Assembly: GCF_029277305.1 (NCBI RefSeq)
Contig: NZ_CP119526.1
Source of the DNA: Guptibacillus hwajinpoensis
GTDB taxonomy: Bacteria > Bacillota > Bacilli > Bacillales > Guptibacillaceae
Length of the DNA: 64,000 nt
Direction: 5' to 3' (one strand)
The position numbers and the translations under genes were made by a program. The stretch's first letter is position 1. Every line of letters begins with the position of its first letter. This document shows, in pieces, positions 60,221-64,000 of the stretch. The notes beneath the pieces were generated by a model that was not told where the DNA came from, searched no databases, and saw only the letters and a program-made list of their open reading frames with translations.

Positions 60221-61135
60221 TTGCTTCCAGAAAACGTATCTATTATTGAAGTTGGGCCAAGAGATGGTCTCCAAAACGAGGCTAACCAAGTACCAACTGA
60301 AGCTAAAATACAGTTTATTCAATTATTAAAAGGTGCTGGCTTTAATGAAATGGAGCTTACTTCCTTCGTTTCACCTAAATGGGTCCCACAAATGAAAGAT
60401 GCGACTGAAATAACAGACTCATGTCTAGATGACACTAGAAATTTCGTACTGGCACCAAATCGTAAGGGTGTTGAGAGAGTACGATTAACAGATGTATCAG
60501 CCATTGCCGTATTTGCTGGTGTAAGTAACTCATTTAATCAAAAGAATAGCAATAGAAAAACAGACGAACTTCTTAGTGAACTTCTTCCACTTGTTCAAGA
60601 ATTAAAAAACGAAGGCTACTTCATACGCGCTTGTATTTCAACAGCTTTCTATTGTCCCTACGAAGGTAAAATGGATATAGAAGATACGATTCGAGTATGT
60701 AAGAAGTTTGTAGAGGCAGGAGCAGATGAATTAAGCGTAGCAGATACTATTGGGATGGCCACTCCTGAAGAAGCGAGCGCCCTCTTTACTCGACTTACAA
60801 AAGAGTTTAGTTCTACTTTGTTAACCGCTCATTTTCACGATACTCGAGGTATGGCACTGGCTAACATCTACGCTTGCCTCCAAGTAGGTATTTCGCGTTT
60901 TGATACATCAGCTGGTGGGTTAGGTGGATGTCCATTTGCCAAAGGGGCTACCGGTAACGTTGCAACTGAAAGTGTAGTTTACATGCTGGAACGAATGGGC
61001 ATTTCCACTGGGATCAACCTCGCAGAAGTGATGAAAGCAGTTGATCTTATAGAGCCTCACCTTTCAAGGAGCATTACAACTCCTTTTCGATCGCTCTATT
61101 TGAAAGAGAAAGAATCCCTGCCAAATAAAACATAA
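60221..61135 (+). CDS. Hydroxymethylglutaryl-CoA lyase
   Basis: Cleaves HMG-CoA to acetoacetate and acetyl-CoA, as in leucine breakdown. About 304 residues of the HMGL TIM barrel: EVGPRDGLQNE at the start, metal-binding HFHDTRG, and the signature GGLGGCPFAKGATGNVATE with the catalytic cysteine. The TTG at 60221 is favoured, since AAAGG stands about 11 bases before it and the ATG at 60212 is inside that site. It is divergent from thl-scoAB; together they would take HMG-CoA all the way to acetyl-CoA. Confidence 0.9.
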   Translation: MLPENVSIIEVGPRDGLQNEANQVPTEAKIQFIQLLKGAGFNEMELTSFVSPKWVPQMKDATEITDSCLDDTRNFVLAPNRKGVERVRLTDVSAIAVFAGVSNSFNQKNSNRKTDELLSELLPLVQELKNEGYFIRACISTAFYCPYEGKMDIEDTIRVCKKFVEAGADELSVADTIGMATPEEASALFTRLTKEFSSTLLTAHFHDTRGMALANIYACLQVGISRFDTSAGGLGGCPFAKGATGNVATESVVYMLERMGISTGINLAEVMKAVDLIEPHLSRSITTPFRSLYLKEKESLPNKT

Positions 61136-61156
61136 TAATATTATGGTTAACTAAAT

Positions 61157-61185
61157 AAAAAGCACACAATAATGTGTGCTTTTTT
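61157..61185. terminator. Bidirectional terminator after HMG-CoA lyase gene
   Basis: AAAAGCACAC/GTGTGCTTTT with a seven-base loop and T runs on both strands. It also follows the stop codon of the small minus-strand gene at 61185. Confidence 0.9.
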
Positions 61186-61346
61186 CATCCTTTAACAATC
61201 GTTAAAATTGTACTGTAAACTAGTGCTAGAATAATTCCGCCTATTAATGTAATACGATCCATCTTTTGACCTTTGAATAAATTTAGAATCCCTTTGACGA
61301 TCATAAAAACAACGAAAAATATTAAAAAATACATTGCAAACGTCAC
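61185..61346 (-). CDS. Small membrane protein, 53 residues
   Basis: Translated by hand: starts MTFAMYFLIFFVVF and ends TILTIVKG. Two hydrophobic segments (about 2-22 and 31-50) flank a short basic loop (KGQKMDR). Start GTG with GGGAGG about 10 bases upstream; the bidirectional terminator lies at its end. It follows the Fe-S family gene closely (20 bases) and may be cotranscribed. Family not recognised. Confidence 0.6.
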   Translation of the reverse strand: MTFAMYFLIFFVVFMIVKGILNLFKGQKMDRITLIGGIILALVYSTILTIVKG

Positions 61347-61366
61347 GAATTATTGGCCTCCCATGT

Positions 61367-61681
61367 TTATCCCTTACTAATATATCTCATTCTTGGATTT
61401 AATATTTCATTATCACTTTTAAGCATAAAGCATTGATGCTTAGGAAGGTAGTCAATTTTCAATTCATTATCAAAAAAGACAGCATACTGCTTTTGAATTC
61501 GCACTGATCTGAAATTCGATTCCAGTTCCATGTTGTAACTACCTTGTTCATCTTCGCGAATCAATTGAACTACTCCATTTACAACACAACCGCAATCTTC
61601 TATGTCATAATGTAATTTCAGAAAACCATCTGGCTCGTGTTCCAATTTCTCAATCGCTTTATCAGTAAATGTTACTTTCAA
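61367..61681 (-). CDS. yqkB: Iron-sulfur biogenesis family protein YqkB-like
   Basis: A 104-residue HesB/IscA-like fold protein. The DCGCVVNGV motif is shared with B. subtilis YqkB, which belongs to the Fe-S biosynthesis family but lacks the full IscA cysteine set. Role unknown. Position after the yqkF region fits yqkB. Confidence 0.8.
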   Translation of the reverse strand: MKVTFTDKAIEKLEHEPDGFLKLHYDIEDCGCVVNGVVQLIREDEQGSYNMELESNFRSVRIQKQYAVFFDNELKIDYLPKHQCFMLKSDNEILNPRMRYISKG

Positions 61682-61945
61682 ATTAATTCCCCTCTCAAAT
61701 CTCTTCTTTAAACACGTCTATCAATTCAATGGCCTAGTTATATCAATCAATCCATGTTCTCATTTATCTTCTACCATATTCAAGTGTTAAACATTCACCT
61801 TGTATTTACTATAAATGAATCATTGTTTCTTTAGTTTCATTATAAACTTCTTTACAAGATTTTTGCACATTTGGAGATCCAATTCATGAGTAATCATTAT
61901 ATGTGAATAAATAAAAAATCCAGAGTACAAATATTGCACTTTTTA
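61682..61945. other. AT-rich intergenic stretch with nothing identified
   Basis: Upstream of yqkB and before the family B element. I see no open frame with a ribosome binding site, no strong hairpin and no clear promoter for the yqkB-like gene in it. The whole gap without genes is 61682-62289; the rest is filled by two elements and a terminator. Confidence 0.5.
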
Positions 61946-61953
61946 ATGCGAAA

Positions 61954-62059
61954 GGCTATGTTAATGAACAGTGTTGATTATTGGCTCATTCGAGTGAAAA
62001 TAAGGTTTCACTCCAATGAGCCAAAAATCGAGAATTCAACAATATAAGCTAACATAGCC
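61954..62059. mobile_element. 106-bp MITE-like element, family B, copy 2 (intact)
   Basis: Perfect terminal inverted repeats GGCTATGTTA / TAACATAGCC and perfect 8-bp target duplication ATGCGAAA (61946-61953 and 62060-62067). The internal inverted repeat (GGCTCATT-GAGTGAAA arms) is slightly imperfect here. Same length as copy 1 but in opposite orientation. It inserted at the T run of the adjacent minus-strand terminator. Confidence 0.85.
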
Positions 62060-62064
62060 ATGCG

Positions 62065-62102
62065 AAAAAAAGAGCTGTTCCATGTACACCTGGAAGCAGC
62101 TC
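62065..62102 (-). terminator. Terminator for the 62.3-63.4 kb gene pair
   Basis: Minus strand GAGCTGCTTCC / GGAACAGCTC with one bulged base, then seven T. It is now separated from the gene at 62290 by a family A element. Confidence 0.78.
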
Positions 62103-62116
62103 ATTTCTTTACATAT

Positions 62117-62275
62117 GGCTCTTTTCGTAGACATTGTTGCTATAGTAGGTGAATTTCCGCTCCAGGATACTCGCTTTCCGCGGGGCGGGCGGTGAGCATC
62201 CTTCCGCTCCAATTAGCGAAGTGTGGTTTTTATTCAATAATTGTTTCAAAAGCAATAATCTTTTAGAAAAGAGCC
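62117..62275. mobile_element. MITE-like element, family A, copy 4 (159 bp)
   Basis: Ends GGCTCTTTTCG / AAAAGAGCC and a perfect 8-bp target duplication TTACATAT (62109-62116 and 62276-62283). Same orientation and length class as copy 2; lacks the 62-bp segment of copy 1. It inserted between a gene and its terminator. Confidence 0.85.
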
Positions 62276-62289
62276 TTACATATAAAAGA

Positions 62290-63381
62290 TTAAGCATCAG
62301 TTGTTTTATACTTCTCCATAAAGCGGCGGTCAATTTTATTTTTTAATTTCCATGACAAATGATGATGGAGTATGAGTTTTCCATATAACAGCAAGCCTTC
62401 TTCTTCACCCGTTGAAAGAATAGATAAATAGGCTTTTTTAGGTTGAAACCGAACCCCGTCTTTTTGTTGTAAAAAAGCTTTCAAGTTCTCCCAAAGCACT
62501 TCTGATTGTTTCACCGCAACAACTCCTGCTTTTGGAAGATCAGGGTAATCGCGAAGGGTTGCACAATCTCCGGCTGCAAAAATCGCAGGGTACTCTTTCA
62601 CTTGCAAGGTATCTTCAACGAGTAAATACCCCGCTTGATCAATAGGTAATTTAGAAGCCCTAAACAAATCAGGTGCTTTTGGTCCAGTTAGCCATAGTAA
62701 TTGATCATAGGAAATATTATTACCACTTGAAGTTACAACATGATTTGTCGTTACATTCGATACTGCTTCTTCCAAATAAAGGTGCATTTCTTTATTTCTC
62801 GCAATTTGTTCAATTTTTGATTGTGCTTTCATAGGAGATGCTTGTAGTAGCTTAGAGTGTGAAATTAATGTGACAGCTTTCTTCCCTTCTTTTCTCCTTC
62901 TAGCCGTTAGAGAAAGCGCTATTTCGATACCTGCCGCTCCACCCCCCACAATAACAGGGTTTTCGGCTTCCCACATTTTCTTAGCCACTTCTTCGATGCG
63001 ATAATTTGGTTTAATACGAAGCGCGTGATTTCTAGCGCCCGGTACATTAATCCCAGCTGTATATGAACCGATATCCACTGAAAGAATATCATAGGAAAGG
63101 ACATCGCCTTTTTCGGTTAGGACTACCTTTCCTTTCGCATCAATTGACAATGCAGCACCATTAACAAATGTAACGCCTGCGCGATCAGCGAGTGATGGAA
63201 GGTGTACGCGCATCTCTTCTTCACTATATACGCCTTCCATATAGCCTGAGAACATACCTGAATAATATTGATAGTCTGAAGGAGAAACGATCGTTACTTC
63301 TATATCAAGTTGTTCTTCCTGAAATTTCTTCATAATATGAAGGTGTGCATGTCCCGCTCCAATTAACAGAAGCTTCTTCAT
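62290..63381 (-). CDS. FAD-dependent oxidoreductase, SelD-associated type
   Basis: NAD(P)H dehydrogenase-like flavoprotein of 363 residues. The start KLLLIGAGHAHLHIMKKF is characteristic of the group whose relatives are fused to selenophosphate synthase (SelD). A second Rossmann motif VIVGGGAAGIEIALS lies near residue 142 and the FAD-closing motif FAAGDCA near residue 270. Similar folds occur in NDH-2 and sulfide:quinone reductases; substrate not established. No selD is visible here. It begins 18 bases after the upstream oxidoreductase gene and is probably cotranscribed. Confidence 0.82.
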   Translation of the reverse strand: MKKLLLIGAGHAHLHIMKKFQEEQLDIEVTIVSPSDYQYYSGMFSGYMEGVYSEEEMRVHLPSLADRAGVTFVNGAALSIDAKGKVVLTEKGDVLSYDILSVDIGSYTAGINVPGARNHALRIKPNYRIEEVAKKMWEAENPVIVGGGAAGIEIALSLTARRRKEGKKAVTLISHSKLLQASPMKAQSKIEQIARNKEMHLYLEEAVSNVTTNHVVTSSGNNISYDQLLWLTGPKAPDLFRASKLPIDQAGYLLVEDTLQVKEYPAIFAAGDCATLRDYPDLPKAGVVAVKQSEVLWENLKAFLQQKDGVRFQPKKAYLSILSTGEEEGLLLYGKLILHHHLSWKLKNKIDRRFMEKYKTTDA

Positions 63382-63399
63382 TCAGATCCCTCTTTCCGA

Positions 63400-64000
63400 T
63401 TACCTAACCCATTTAATGTATTTTTCAGACACTTTAGGTAACCAACCATCAAATAGCTTTTCTCTCCAATACATATCTGCTGCTTGATTGAGTATGGCAC
63501 CTTTGGTTGGATAGGGGTGAATTACCGTTGAAATATCACCAATTTTATGACCATGTTCTTTTGCAAAGACAATCTCTTGCATCCAGCTTCCAGAATCTTC
63601 TCCAACTGCATGAGCGCCAAGAATATGACCTTTCTTATCAGTGATCACTTTCACAAGACCATCTTTTTTCCTCTCAGCAATGAAACGGTCAACGTCATCT
63701 GTACCAACCTTAAATACACGAATTTCTTCTCCATGCTTTTCCTTAGCTTCTTGTTCTGTTAAACCAAGATGAAAAACTTCAGGTTCCGTATAAGTAACCC
63801 ACGGCACGTTACCATAGTTAACTTTTCTCTTTAAACCAAAGACTGCATTTTGGACAATTAACTTCCCCTCCATACCAGCTCCGTGAGTGAATGGAAACGC
63901 ACCGTTTACGTCTCCGATTGCATAGATATGAGATTTATTTGTTTGAAGGGATTCATTCACGGTAATATACCCTTTGTTTTCGTTGACACCTGCTGCTTCT
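63400..64000 (-). CDS. Pyridine nucleotide-disulfide oxidoreductase (mercuric reductase-like), C-terminal part
   Basis: Runs off the right edge; the visible 199 residues are the C-terminal part. IYAIGDV is the FAD-closing motif, and the dimerisation domain follows from about PWVTYTEPEV. The final active-site motif reads HPYPTKGA, with His-Pro as in the family but without the usual glutamate a few residues on (HPTxxE in dihydrolipoamide dehydrogenases). This places it with the mercuric-reductase-like proteins of unknown substrate rather than lipoamide dehydrogenase. The N-terminal CxxxxC site is outside the window. Confidence 0.82.
   Translation of the reverse strand, partial: EAAGVNENKGYITVNESLQTNKSHIYAIGDVNGAFPFTHGAGMEGKLIVQNAVFGLKRKVNYGNVPWVTYTEPEVFHLGLTEQEAKEKHGEEIRVFKVGTDDVDRFIAERKKDGLVKVITDKKGHILGAHAVGEDSGSWMQEIVFAKEHGHKIGDISTVIHPYPTKGAILNQAADMYWREKLFDGWLPKVSEKYIKWVR

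Noticed and set aside
62149..62346. Open frame of 65 codons on the plus strand
   Set aside because: Covers family A copy 4 and the 3' end of the opposite gene; same artefact.
1..64000. rRNA, tRNA, CRISPR arrays, prophage or integrative elements
   Set aside because: None seen; the two xerD- and transposition-like signals are the housekeeping XerD and the small elements reported above.

Overview
The window is a stretch of core chromosome from an endospore-forming, low-GC Gram-positive bacterium of the family Bacillaceae. The evidence is a near-continuous run of genes in the order known from Bacillus subtilis between ypeB/sleB and yqkB: sleB, prsW, ypdA, gudB, ypbH, ypbG, ypbF, ypbD, recS, ypbB, fer, serA, resEDCBA, rluB, spmBA, dacB, scpBA, ribT, the rib genes, ppiB, lysA, spoVA, sigF operon, dacF, pupG, deoB, xerD, fur, spoIIM, nudF, mciZ, yqkF, yqkB. 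Sporulation genes with recognisable sigma-E, sigma-F, sigma-G and sigma-H type promoters, bacillithiol enzymes and the FMN and lysine riboswitches fit this. I do not name a species. Most genes lie on the minus strand.

Layout. 1-5.7 kb: germination hydrolase SleB with the start of YpeB, PrsW protease, asparaginase, bacillithiol disulfide reductase and glutamate dehydrogenase. 5.7-12.9 kb: Ddl, a PIG-L deacetylase, MecA-like YpbH, a MerR/B12-binding (CarH/LitR-like) regulator with candidate operator repeats, YpbG, YpbF, a CBS-ACT protein, several small unknown proteins and the CPBP protease YpbD. 12.9-18.8 kb: RecS, YpbB, ferredoxin, SerA, HisJ. 19-26 kb: the res operon for cytochrome c biogenesis and respiratory control, then RluB. 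26-32 kb: SpmA/SpmB/DacB of spore cortex formation, a type III polyketide synthase and its methyltransferase (BpsAB), ScpAB. 32-39.5 kb: riboflavin operon behind an FMN riboswitch, PpiB, LysA behind a lysine riboswitch. 39.5-47.5 kb: spoVA operon, spoIIA operon with sigF, dacF. 47.6-55.6 kb: nucleoside salvage (pdp, pupG, deoB), XerD, Fur, SpoIIM, EndoQ, NudF, MciZ. 55.6-64 kb: nicotinamidase, aldo-keto reductase, an acetoacetate module (thiolase, SCOT A/B and a divergent HMG-CoA lyase), an Fe-S biogenesis family protein and two flavoprotein oxidoreductases.

Non-coding structure is the least ordinary part. Two families of short non-autonomous mobile elements occur. One (about 160-240 bp, four copies, ends GGCTCTTTTC) and the other (exactly 106 bp, two copies, ends GGCTATGTTA with a 24-bp internal hairpin) both show 8-bp target duplications that can be read directly, and all six copies sit at or within about 20 bp of an intrinsic terminator. 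Three genes too short for ordinary ORF calling were recovered, plus a likely MciZ orthologue.

No rRNA, tRNA, CRISPR array, prophage, transposase or replication origin was seen. I did not find a large undescribed multi-gene system. The best leads are the B12 regulator with its operator, the two element families, a stem that hides a ribosome binding site, and a sigma-H-like promoter in front of the acetoacetate genes.
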